Source: Bigelowiella natans CCMP2755 (taxonomy: Eukaryota > Cercozoa > Chlorarachniophyceae). From it: a DNA stretch of 23,713 bases. The notes beneath the pieces were generated by a model. That model was not told the DNA's origin. It saw only the letters and a list, made by a program, of their open reading frames with translations, and did not search any database. Shown here in pieces: positions 1 through 9,961 of the stretch. The stretch covers positions 5,001-28,713 of the forward strand of contig ADNK01002673.1 in NCBI GenBank assembly GCA_000320545.1. The letters run 5' to 3'. The position numbers were made by a program, and so were the translations under genes. Numbering within the stretch: the first letter of the stretch is position 1; each line of letters opens with the position of its first letter.

Positions 1-37
1 TCGCAATCTTCAGATCCTGAGCACGGCGTACAAGTAA

Positions 38-187
38 TCAATGACCGAGAAATGGGGAGAGGAAGAAAAGAGCGATGATGGTGCACACATATGTTAAAAG
101 GGTTTGACGCGAAGAGACGACCTGATTGACTCGATCTATTTGCTTTTCGATTCCGAGCACCTCAGCCTCGGCGCACTTGAACGCAAG
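38..187 (-). CDS. Possible alternative last exon with membrane anchor for the SH3 gene
   Basis: A pyrimidine-rich acceptor ending CTTCTCAG at 188 opens a frame of 49 codons that ends at TGA 40-38. It encodes a polar helix (AEAEVLGIEKQIDRVNQVV) followed by a hydrophobic stretch (LLTYVCTIIALFFLSPFLGH), as in a tail-anchored protein. A donor inside the last SH3 exon (AAT|GTACTT, 363-362) is in the same phase, so splicing out 188-363 would replace the last 15 residues with this anchor and give about 161 residues. If unspliced, the SH3 protein ends at 316 instead. The segment could also belong to a different transcript starting at the in-frame ATG at 319-317. The frame just after the stop reads LLVRRAQDLKIA, so a further splice beyond the window edge is conceivable. 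Confidence 0.4.
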   Translation of the reverse strand, partial: LAFKCAEAEVLGIEKQIDRVNQVVSSRQTLLTYVCTIIALFFLSPFLGH

Positions 188-315
188 CTGAGAAGGCAGA
201 TTGGGTGGGGGTGCACACCAATCGCGTATGTTTAGACAACGATGACTAGAGGAAGGCCCAGTCGCATCCAGAAGTGTACAGTAACCAAAGCAGCACGATA
301 AAAGAAACATGAATT

Positions 316-453
316 TCATATCCCCTTAGAGTCATCCTTTAGAATTCTCCACATCTTAAGTACATTAGCATCGAGCTTTGGATGCACGCGTTCGATGTAG
401 TTGATGGGAACCCAGCCTAATAACGTGGTCATGGTTACAGAGAGAAGGTTAGC

Positions 454-505
<52 letters not shown>

Positions 506-1468
506 AATTAAATGTGGGGAAGGTATAACGCCACCTTCGTTTCCTTCTTCATCCTGAGCTAAGCACCATTTGGAAGGACTCACGATACGGACACTAAGAT
601 AGGGGTTTGGGGCATGATATTACTCTTCCAGATTACCACAACCTAGTAGCCCAATATATTGCAATATCTGTCGAACCATAATAACGCGTCCTTCATGAGG
701 CTCATTTCTTCCTCGTGTTTCGTAGGAAAATCGAAGAGTGCCTGAAGAGCCAAACAACCAGAACAACAATAACAAAACCATCGTATAAGAAATACTCCTG
801 CACACAGTTCAAATCTCCATCCACCCTCCGATGAATGCCAATAATCGTGGTGTGAATACTAAAATTACTTAATACCCTCGCATAGAAAGGGCAGCGAGCC
901 CTTATAGGGTCTCTCAGCTGTGATTTTGTCTTCTTCTTGCGCGACGTTATCACGAAGTTTCTCTTCGGAAGAGACGAAATGACTCCCTTTCCATCTTTGC
1001 TCGCTTGTCTGATGTGAACAGGGGAAGGGTCGTTTCAGAGTCCTTTCCAAAGATCTACGTGCTGCGGTGGGCTTACGCTTGAAACTTCTCGTAGAAGGCC
1101 AACTTGGAATTGACCCGAACATGACGAATCTGCAATGAATGAGATTGAGGCCCATTACAATTACGAGCCTTATCAGCGAGACGATTTCCTCATGTACGGT
1201 TGTTGTTTTCTACCTTATTTTCCAGGAATGACTTAAAACGGCGGTGTCGTCTGAGGCGATAACAATCGAGGATGGAAGAGAGAAATGAGCATCACCAGGA
1301 GAGATGTGAGTATCATGACAGCACTTCAAGCACTTTTGTTGTTGAACGAAATGTCAACACCCACATTGATTTAACCTGATTAGTATAGCCCAAATCCCAA
1401 CCTTTGCTCTCTTCCCCCCCCCCTCCTCTTTGCAATCCCACAGACCTGGCCGGCACTTTGGGAGGCAT
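316..1468 (-). CDS. Small SH3-domain protein, seven mini-exons
   Basis: Joined minus-strand exons: 1468-1446, 1250-1214, 1129-1077, 1008-954, 741-686, 593-535 and 416-316 (stop TGA 318-316). All junctions have GT donors and AG acceptors, the phases agree, and the 384 bases give 127 residues. Residues about 58-108 form an SH3 domain. ALFDFPTKHEEEMSL matches the ALYDY strand and acidic RT loop, KWCLAQDEEGNEG the n-Src/distal region, and GWVPINYIERV the closing P-x-N-Y motif. SH3 domains bind proline-rich peptides in signalling, endocytic or cytoskeletal complexes; the partner here is unknown. The N-terminal part is basic (RRHRRFKSFLENK) with a helical stretch and matches no family I recognise. 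The donor after residue 75 (GTTATT) is weak but is required by the SH3 match. The start MPPKVPA is chosen because its exon ends in the right phase. The SH3 exons are secure; the first four are less so. An alternative C-terminus is given separately. Confidence 0.65.
457..498. repeat. (GA)21 microsatellite
   Basis: An uninterrupted GA dinucleotide run of 42 bases. It lies in the intron 417-534 of the SH3 gene, where it reads as CT on the transcribed (minus) strand, about 40 bases before the acceptor at 417. Confidence 0.97.
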
Positions 1469-1804
1469 GCTCGTTTTCCAGAGAGCGGTTGATATTCGAA
1501 CGAGCGCGGTCGTTGGAGTTCCGGGAGGTAATCTGTCGCGTTACAAGTAGTTAACTGGGAAAAAATATTCAGATATTCATAGGATTGTATTCACACATCT
1601 TGATAATTCATTTTGTTGTTGTTGCTGTTGTTCTTGTTTTTCTTCTTCCCAAACGGTTCTCCAACGATTCTCTGTGGAAAACGTAAATGCGACATGCCAA
1701 TTCTGCTGGTTTTTTTCAGTTTTCGCGATGTTGCCCGACGAAAAACGTGCTGGATGCCTCGACTACCTTTTTTTTCACTGCATTTCGCCTGTTCTTCATT
1801 CTTT

Positions 1805-2120
1805 GATGCTCCTGACTCTGTCAAGACCAAAGTTTTGCTGGGTGCTCCTTCGGATGATCCAAACGTGGATCGTCGGGTGGATGTCGCGTTCAGGAAGTTC
1901 CTGATCAGAGCAAACACCTTGCGCCTTCGCCACATTGCTGCTAGTTGCATTGTCTCACAATGACATGCAGCTTGATCATTCTCATTCAAAAAAAAATCTG
2001 CTAGTTCACTAGTTGTTGTCCTCACCAAAGCGCTGGTTCGAGGCACTGCGTTTCGCACTCTGCAAGTGTCTTGCAACACTTTGGAAACGCAGTTCATCAT
2101 CATTGTTTCATTGTTTCGCA
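1805..2120 (+). repeat. Dispersed repeat, copy A
   Basis: About 315 bases match the reverse complement of 19435-19740, by eye in roughly four of five positions. The best-preserved blocks are GGGTGCTCCTTCGGATGATC, AGGCACTGCGTTTCGCACTC and TTTGGAAACGCAGTTCATCA. One frame translates similarly in both copies (LGAPSDDPN..R.DVAF.KFL.RA..LR.RH.AASCIVSQ), which suggests descent from a coding element, though I recognise no family. In this copy the frame stops at 1961-1963. Confidence 0.8.
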
Positions 2121-2818
2121 ATTCTGAGTGTCATGCCGAGCCTTTCTAGCTTTGGGAATGCAGTCGATCAGCAAATTTCTTTCTTTCTTTCACCAGGAAT
2201 TTGGATGGCAGCTCAGAAATCAGCAACCCAGCTAGGCAGGTGCGCGAAAGTGTTCAACTTCAGCATGCACTTGTGCACATGGCCAGATCTGGAGATGGTG
2301 ACCCAATTCAGGTGCACGTCTGGACGTGTCTGGACGCACTCCAGGGCGAGCCAGCACAGCGCTGTTGTTGAACAGACGATTGTGACGTTCACTTTCGATC
2401 GGATCCAATTGAGCCAAACCTCCCGTGCCAACAAGTTTTTTGTCAGCATGCTCATCCATGATTTCGTGAGCACAATTCATTCACGTGCAATTTTGGTTTC
2501 TTGTTGCACTTTTCACGTACAATCTCCATGCCCGCACAGCCAATGGCAAATGCCATCCACACGAACTTTTTTCTCGGTCTTTTTTGTGGGCGCTGTGGGT
2601 GTCTGGGTGTGCTTGCCCACTGAACGGGATCCAAAATTGTGAAAGGCAACATTGTTGAGAGTTGAGAGTCCCAACTTCATCCGTGCTTGTGCTTCTACGA
2701 TGGACTGTTTCAATGCAATGATTCGCAATGTTGACCAAAAACTTCAACAGACAGAACTCAAGCAATGCCTGGCCCTGGAGCCTGCTAGCCTGGTCCCTTG
2801 TGTGCCCTTGCGGGGTCC

Positions 2819-2821
<3 letters not shown>

Positions 2822-2863
<42 letters not shown>
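2822..2863. repeat. (CT)21 microsatellite
   Basis: A perfect CT dinucleotide run of 42 bases in gene-free DNA. It is the same length as the GA run at 457-498 in opposite sense. Confidence 0.97.
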
Positions 2864-2865
<2 letters not shown>

Positions 2866-3598
2866 GACCAAAATTGCGTGATGTCGTCCACACCAAACTA
2901 CTCCCAACTTCCTGTGTTCCCGTGCAACTGACGGGGAAACGTTTCTGTCTCGCACGAAACTGACACTCGTGCAAGTGTGGCAAAAATTGCTGCGGCTGAT
3001 CTGGCCAATGATGCCACATTGGCATTCAACTCGCCTTCTCGTGCAAGTCTAGAAGTGTGCCCACATGAAAGCGCAACACAATTGCATCAAACGTGCAACG
3101 AATGGCATGAATTTTCAATTGAGAGTCATTGAGTGCGTGTGACTGCGCGTTCATGTGCGCCCAGGTGCACACATGCTTTTTGCGTGCGTGTGCTGAAACT
3201 TCGCACGTCCATGAAGCTGGTGTGTGCACACCCTTGTGAGCTTGCAAAACTTGTGGCACGCAAATGCAGCTGCGCCAGCGTGTTCAAAAGTGGTGAGAAT
3301 TTTTCAATTTTCGCCCGCTGGTAGGCGTTGAAAAGTGAGGTTTTCAAGCTGAAATTCGAAAAAAAAATCAAATTTGAACCTCAAACAGGCTCCAGTGTGC
3401 TTCCAATGTCCAATTGCAACGATTGAGCGCGCCAGGCCGCACGCGCAGAGCACAGTTTGTTCAAAACCCACTCGTTGCCGGCCGGGATTGACACAGTTGT
3501 GAATGCGCCCACGTGTGAGCATTCCAACGCGCCCTCCTTGATGCGCATGTGAAGTGTGGGAATCCTTGCGACGAACATCAACACGTCCATGCACCAGT

Positions 3599-3930
3599 GC
3601 TAGCTAGCTAGCTAGCTCCAGAGCTTGCTAGATGAGGTGCGCTAGATGAGACTAGTGAGGTGCGCGCATGCTAGCATGCCTAAATCTTTTGTTTCGCAAT
3701 GATCTGGCTCAGAGCTGCTAGCTAACAATGTGGTCGCAGATCTCCAACTAGCTAGCCTGCAGCTTGCTCATTGTGCTGTGCGATGTGATGCCCCAGCACA
3801 AGCTGCTAGCAGAGATCGCACGATGTTGCACGCGTCTAGGCGTGCGAAGGACTACTAGACTAGAGGATTGACATGACATCTCTAGTACGTCTTCCATTTT
3901 GTGACTGTGATGCGCGCTAGCGCGCATGTG
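3599..3930. repeat. Cluster of CTAG-centred repeats and palindromes
   Basis: The stretch begins with GCTA tetranucleotide repeats at 3599-3617 and continues with many GCTAGC and CTAG sites. It includes a perfect 14-base palindrome GCATGCTAGCATGC at 3666-3679 and a perfect 18-base palindrome ATGCGCGCTAGCGCGCAT at 3910-3927. No gene is seen in it. The function is unknown; it may be the remnant of a short palindromic repeat element. Confidence 0.75.
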
Positions 3931-4317
3931 AACACGCATCACGACACCTCGAAGTCGCGTAATCGTCTGAAGTTCGCCGCATTAGATGCATCTGTTAGCA
4001 CGTCGCTATCTTTCTAGCTGTGCCCGCCGCAACGCCCAGTTGTAGGCGACAGGTCAACTAGTATGTGTGGACCGACTAAGATTCTATCTTACAATTTACA
4101 TTGTCTACACAACGTTCATACTCAACAAACTGAGCTAAAGGGCTGTGTCCTTGCTAATAACCCTATCCCATTTGTGAAAAAAATAACTAAAGTTCGCTTA
4201 ATTTACGACTAAGCTGATTTCGTAAACAACTTGATTACTCTATGCCCCAGCATACTTTTTTGAAAAACTACTAATGTACACACATGCTGAGTATTGAGTT
4301 CAGAATGTACTCATGAG

Positions 4318-5558
4318 CTAATCAGAGTCCGAATCGCTCTCAGATTCCGAGTCGTCTTCTGCATTTGACTCTGAGACCGAACCAATTGGTCTTGGCGACG
4401 TAGTCCCTAGTTCTTCCGGTGTCTTAAATTGATTGTTTTTACCATGCCTACGAATGAAACTTTGCATCATTCTGTAGGTTTGTGGAGTGAGATCATCAAG
4501 GTCCAGTTCGACCTCCTCCTTCCCACAGGAACCTGGAGCTACCATAGCAATCAACTCCATAAGCTCTTCGTGCTCGAGGGACTGAATACCCCGGGAGAGT
4601 GAAGCTTTTTGTTTCGAAGTCAGCTTCAAGGGGTGTTTCTTCGTCTCTGGAAGATGTAACGCAAGTTTCTTCGGTGCGATTTGCCGAACAGCTGGCTTCT
4701 TCTTACCATGGCTCTTGCGCCTTTCCTCTAACTTTTGGAGGCGTGCTGCTTTTTGCTGCAATTCAGCGAATTCGCGACGAAGTCTCGCTAGCTCTGCCTT
4801 CTTGTCAGTATCATCCTCTAGTCGTCCATGTACTGATTTTCGCGACGATGATGAGACAAAAACGTGCATCTTCACAGGCTTTCTTCGCTTCTTTTTGGAG
4901 TATGAGGAAGCAAGAACGAGTTGATGTCTCTCCTCCTCAATTCTGAGCTGATCCTCCACATTGCGATATTGTTCTGTGAGAATTGAAACCATGATGAAAA
5001 ACGAGCCGAGCCTCAAAGTCAAAGCATCAGACAGTTAAGGGCCATAGAGGCCCCGAAGTGTATGTGGCTTAAGTACCAGTGAAATCCTTCATCATGTTCT
5101 TAGCTGCGTTGTGGACAAAATTTCCGACAGGGTTATACAGCATTGCATTCTTCCAGATTAGCAGCATGTCTCCCTCAAACAAACTTGGAGAATCGTACAG
5201 TCCACTGGAAATTCGCTTGTGTACAGTCATCAAATCCATGGGATTCTTCACGATGCTGGAAATCAAACGAAACGGGATAAGTTTTACCGATTTAATTTAT
5301 CCTTTCAAAAACTACTTACTCGAAGTAATCAGGAATGTTGAGGGCCACAGGATCCACAGGCCTCATGAATATGTTGGCATGCTTGTGTTGAATCATCTTC
5401 TGTAGAATTCCCTACGAAACGAGACAGGTCAGTTACCTTTTTAGAAATCATTGGAGTATCATTACCTGGCACATACGAAGAGTTTTCGGCTGCTCACTAT
5501 CGACTTCGAAGCGCAATGGTGCGCGTCGGGACCGGCGGGAGCGAGAACCAACGAGCAT
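4318..5558 (-). CDS. BET family protein: bromodomain plus NET domain
   Basis: Minus-strand exons 5558-5466, 5411-5320, 5255-5077 and 4973-4318 join with GT-AG introns of 54, 64 and 103 bases to give 1020 bases, 339 residues. BET proteins read acetylated histone tails through the bromodomain and recruit transcription factors and chromatin enzymes through the NET domain, in the nucleus. The bromodomain covers about residues 24-125. IPDYFDIVKNPMDL is the ZA loop to helix A signature, and N103 in MLYNPVGN is the acetyl-lysine-binding asparagine. The usual WPF shelf is altered: HKHANIFMRPVD has no Trp. A Lys/Glu-rich coiled region follows, then the NET domain at about 237-298 (SLEHEELMELIAMVAP, EVELDLDDLTPQTYRMMQSF), then an acidic Ser/Asp/Glu tail. 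There is one bromodomain, as in plant GTE proteins, against two in animal BRD4. The start ATG sits directly after an acceptor-like CCTACAG, so a 5' untranslated intron or further upstream exons are possible. Confidence 0.92.
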
Positions 5559-6835
5559 CTGTAGGTTGAAGGGTTTGGCAATTAAGAAAGGCCCTTACAA
5601 AAATGTGCAGCGACATGATTTCTGTGATGTCTTAGGCTTTTATTCAAACTCATTTAACAAGTTCGAATTCACCTTCGGATTTACGCAAAGTGAAAATCCG
5701 AAGAAAAATCCCCTATATTTTTTCAATCTTGGAATGAAAATATTTTTTCGCATAGAATTGGATGATGAGATGGTGAGTTTCCGCGGGTTTTTACCTAAAT
5801 AAATCTAGGAGGGGTGGCTCCCGATTTTCTCGTTGGTCTTGGTGGTTGATGAGGTCAGGGTCTGGTGGATTTTGAGATTTGGAAGTGTTTGTACCGAGTC
5901 GGAGAATATTGCCGAGAAGACAAATCTGAAGGTCAACCGAAAAATTAATTGTGTAACGACCCGTCCAAAATTGGAAGAAAACGGCTGCTAGTTTCCAATT
6001 TTGCCACAAATAAATATTACAAGAAGGGTAGCCTAATTCTAGACTAATTCTTCCACAATGTGATTAATATTGAATGAAAGTAAGGCATATAATTTATTTC
6101 TGAGGTGGCACCGGATGTATTTTCTAAACCCGATATTAATGTTTCTAAAATATCTAAAAATAAAGGAATATTAAGCTATGCGACAAAGATTTTTTCGAAT
6201 AGTAGCAGAACTAAACACGAAGGCCGAAAAGATTCAAAATGTGTACCGACAAATTAAACTATCACCTTGATTTCGTCATCACAACGGGATTTGTTCAGAT
6301 ACTATTTTCACATGAATATTTTGAGTTTCCAATAAAAAATGGCTATTCCTTGTAAATAAGAATGGTTTTCTGCGTAATTACCTTTTTTTCCCAAATTTAA
6401 AACATATTCACCGAAATAAAAATATCTTAATCAAAAATTCTACAACACCCCCATCGGAATTGACTGGCAATCCGCATCGGATAATTTTTAATAAGGTTTA
6501 TATTTTGTTGAAATTTGGAATGTTGATCCTATTTATTGTATGCAGTCAAATTTGTTGAGCTAAATTGCACAGTATAATCATCAAATGTTAAAATGATGAG
6601 TAATTGATTACCTCTGTAGACACTGAATTATTTCATAGAAGAGAGAGTTTAAGTCTTTTTCTGATGTAGGTAGGAACAGGGCAAAACTGAAAATTCAGAA
6701 TTTGTGCAGAAATGGAGACTAATTTGCTCATGAAGGTCATTATTTCCATAGTTTCAGATTTAGATCAAAAACTTGTGTAGATAATCGAAGCTGAATGGAA
6801 AGAGAGAATGTTTTCAAGAAGCTAATCTTCGTAAT
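5559..6835. other. AT-rich gene-free stretch upstream of the BET gene
   Basis: I see no supported coding region here. The DNA is rich in A/T runs and clearly unlike the TG-rich DNA on either side of the neighbouring genes. It may hold the BET promoter and 5' untranslated exons. One inverted repeat is visible: CAAAATTGGAA at about 5967-5977 pairs with TTCCAATTTTG at about 5993-6003. The open frames at 5566-5802 (+) and 5791-6009 (-) carry no recognisable motif. Confidence 0.55.
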
Positions 6836-8128
6836 CACAAGGAAACCCAGGAGAATCCTAGATCTACGACAAGGAATTCATGAACGCAGCTCCAGAAGCT
6901 GTCTTGTGCTCTCCTGGAAACTGCGATCTCTGGGTTGCGTGAGCATCTTCCATGCCAGCATGGCCTTCTGAGGGGCGAGGGTCGTGCTCGTCGCATCAAC
7001 GACCGCGAATGCAGGGTCAAAGGCTTCCATCGCATGTCAATGGAAGAAAGGTTTGGTCCCCATCGATCACTAGATCACGTTGTTGTGACAATTGTGTTGC
7101 AACATCACCGCACTCTGTCGCGACAGCCATCAAGAACCTTTCTGGCTTTCCGACACACGCATGCACTGGTCTAGTGGCACAGGTGATGTCTCCGCGCCGT
7201 CCGTGCTATGGCCCACAATGTCGAGAGTCGTCGACGTCGCGCATTTGTTGCGCGCAGCCAGTCTTGTTTCTCTTTCAGCTGCACTGGTGCAGTGAGTCAT
7301 TTTGTGTCGTCGTTTCAGTCGTTTCTGTTCACGATGGCTGCCTGTGCATGAGCTAACAATTGGTTCTGTGGTGTGATCGAGCTTCTGTCATTGCTCGTCA
7401 ACAAAGAATTCAAGCCAGTCCAGCCTGCAGGTTGGTGGCGACAACTACATGCAACTTCCAGCACAATGTCACTCTCACTTCAGCATGCACGTTGTCATTG
7501 CACATTGTCTTCTCACAGATTCTTCGCCCTACCGCAGCAGATCAACCTGCACTAGAGTGTGCATGGAACCACACTAGCACACGCCACACGAAGGCGTCAC
7601 AGCATCTAGGCATGTTTGTTGCATTCATCTAGTTCATCATGCAGCTGCGGACGCGATCAAGGTGTGTGTTTAACGATCATCACAGCTAAACAAAAGTACT
7701 TGTCGAAACGATTGCAACGAGCTCCGTGTATAGATGAGTGGACAGCGCACTACATTTGAGCACTGCCACCACGCTTGCTAGCCAGCTAGCATGGTGCTCT
7801 ACGGCAGTCATTGGTTTGTACATGTATTTGGATTGACAGGATGTGATTGTTTGTAATGAATTGCAGACATAAAGCACATGTGCTGTGGAATGTCTGTCGC
7901 TGTAATCTGTCATCCCAAAATTCTCATCATACTAGTTATAATATTACATTACATGTCTATAATAGTTCATCATTGGAGCATGCAGTTGCCAAGGTCCAAT
8001 TTTCCACTGCATGCACACCTCCCTCGACTTTCGCTTTCAAAGAATCTTTTCGAATCCTAATAAACCACACAACAGATACACATGTTTTCAGGCGACACGA
8101 CATTTGCTGTTTAAACAAACATATAATT
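6836..8128. other. Gene-free stretch downstream of the TPX2-like gene
   Basis: No supported gene. The frames on both strands are short, overlapping and Cys/His-rich. Composition resembles 2000-3600 and 17130-20100 (many TGCA, CATGCA and TTGTG words). The last few hundred bases before 8128 probably include the 3' untranslated region of the minus-strand TPX2-like gene. A compound hairpin lies at 7762-7808. Confidence 0.55.
7762..7808. repeat. Compound inverted repeat (hairpin)
   Basis: Nested arms are present: ACTGCC pairs with GGCAGT at the ends, CACCA with TGGTG inside, and TGCTAGC with GCTAGCA around a two-base loop. Unpaired bases lie between the arms on alternate sides. It could form a cruciform or an RNA hairpin; no function can be assigned. 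Confidence 0.6.
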
Positions 8129-9961
8129 TCAGTCATTACTAACCAATGTTGTCTGGTAAGCTTCGAACAAAACGAGCTCTTGCTCGTTTGCAGGATTGAT
8201 GCAGGAAGCATCTTCTGAGGCAGGTACTATCTTTTGATTTCTCTTTGGTAAGGAAAATGTTTTACGGATTTGATATTTTTTAGATGTGTGCCAACTGGAT
8301 GGTTTCGTACATCTCATGCCAAAATTTTTGGTAGTTCCTAATCTCATTCGCCCAAAACGAGAATGCTTTGCAGCTTCGATATTCGTGAAATTTGAAAGAT
8401 GTGCCTTTTGAGACTTCCTTGGATTCTGGATATTTTCGTCAGTCTCATCTTCCCATCCATCTCCGACCGCAGTAGGCAGAATAGGAACAGATCCATTATT
8501 TGTCCAAGAGAATAGTTGTTTTTTTGGCTCTTGGGTAGAGTGATTGCACACTTTCATTCGATTCTCCGAGAGTGGAACATTTTCGTCCTTGAAAATTTTG
8601 AAAGGCGTTGGAGGTCGCAATTTGCTCGGACGTTGGGAATCTACATCCAGAGATCTGCCCAACGTTGGATCAGACGCAATCACGGAAACCTTGGTTTTGG
8701 TTGGCACTGAATCTGATCGTTTAAGACTAATAATATCAAAATGATAACATTCATTATTAAAGTACTCGGGATTTAGTCTTTGAGTTCCAGCGCATTCAAG
8801 AACATATTGAAAGAAATTTTTCGTTTAGTGATACCGTGATGGTCTGCGATCAGTTTTTTCACTTCTGAAATCCCTATTTTTGGCTTTAGCGAGAAGCTGT
8901 ACAAGGTAAGGAGATAAGGTAAGGAGGTAGTGCATGTTCTAACAATGCTAAGTTATACTTCGTCAGATGAGAATATCATAACATAATTAGGCGTTACCCT
9001 TCGAACCCAAGGTGGAATTTCCTGAGCCTTGTATCGGCACATCATTCTTTGAACCATTCTGAGGATAAAGTGAGAAATTCTGGTTTGTACAAGGATGAAA
9101 TTTTGTTTGCCTAAAAATATCGAAGTATCCATTGTGTTGACCATATGTTTAAGCCGGTAAACTTTCATCGATTTTGAATTTGTATCAGCATCCATGGACA
9201 AAAATGTTAAGAATATGAGCTAAAATATTCATCTTACTGCAATTCCTCCATGCGCTTCGTTTTGAATTGCCTGTATGAATTCCATTTATGTATGGACCAA
9301 ATTGTATGGGAGAATGGAAGCGGAATCTAGATAACTAAGAAAAGATGGAAAATACTCACTTTTCATATACAGCCCCACGTTTTTCTGTTTGAAGAGCAAA
9401 AGGTCTCTAAAGGTACAAATCGTAAAATTAAGTCGTTTAGATATAGCTACAGGTACTTTTTTTCTCTGATTTTAGCACGAAATACTATTGAAGGATAATT
9501 GTTATAGAAAAGCCTATCGGATTCTCTCACCATCTCTCCTTCTCTTTCCAAATAAAGTGAAACTGAATAACTAATCCGATGAATATACACTTCTATTTTA
9601 GTGGTTTGAAATTTGGAGAAAATTCAAACAAATGCATACAATCACGAGGAGTTTAAAATATACAGGTCTCGTTGATGTTTCTTTCCTCTGGCTACGGCTC
9701 GTAGTTTGTCGTAGGTTTCGTTCAAATTTTTTCTGAGCTTGCTTGGACAGGGCCAAGGAAGAAGATTTTCTCATATTCGGAATATGGCCTGCTCCCTTCA
9801 AATACAGAAGTGAAATGAATTGAAGAAGAAATGAACCAAAAAAAACGTACCTCATCTAGATCTGCACGTGTCTTGAGTTTATCCTTAAGGCTGCCTTTTC
9901 TTTTGAGCATGCTTCGTAAAGATGAGTTGGCACGGGTTCCCAGGTTGTCTTTGATACCCTC
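8129..9961 (-). CDS. TPX2-like spindle assembly protein (5' end unresolved)
   Basis: Minus-strand exons 9961-9851, 9795-9664, 9406-9360, 9270-9238, 9058-8998, 8896-8835 and 8726-8129 join in phase into 347 codons, closing at a TGA. TPX2-family proteins bind microtubules and help spindle assembly. Residues 82-107 match the TPX2 domain pattern PF-x-L-x-TE-x-R: RPFALQTEKRGAVYEK, then QFKTKRMEEL. Upstream residues are Lys/Arg/Ser-rich (MLKRKGSLKDKLKTRADLDE). The C-terminal exon carries FKIFKD at 191-196, fitting the ABBA motif F-x-[ILV]-[FHY]-x-[DE], and RMRLGTTKN at 275-283, fitting the D-box R-x-x-L-x-x-x-x-N. Both are APC/C-binding motif types, and known TPX2 is an APC/C substrate. The first exon is missing: a segment at 10064-9994 is in phase but would leave a 32-base intron, shorter than any other here. 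The fifth exon has a competing acceptor (about 9109) that puts the later exons out of frame. Confidence 0.62.

Larger units (their letters stand above)
1469..4317. other. Gene-free TG/CA-rich stretch
   Basis: I find no supported gene between the SH3 and BET genes. Open frames here, including a 209-codon plus-strand frame at 2013-2642, have biased Cys/His/Ser-rich translations without motifs, and frames of similar length exist on both strands. Words such as TGCAC, GTGTG, CAATG and CATTG dominate from about 2000 to 3600, and CTAG palindromes from 3599 to 3930. The stretch holds one copy of the dispersed repeat, a CT microsatellite and a poly-C run (about 1415-1424, inside the first SH3-gene intron just upstream). 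The part at 4080-4317 is AT-richer and probably contains the BET 3' untranslated region. Confidence 0.6.

Noticed and set aside
625-741. Direct read-through of the exon ALFDFPTKHEEEMSL to the TAG at about 638
   Set aside because: Reading on gives LLWFDRYCNILGY and a stop that breaks the SH3 fold. Splicing at 686 into the exon starting at 593 restores a complete SH3 domain with matching phase.
2013-2642. 209-codon plus-strand frame in the TG-rich stretch
   Set aside because: It overlaps the dispersed repeat, has no domain or splice context, and comparable frames exist on the opposite strand.
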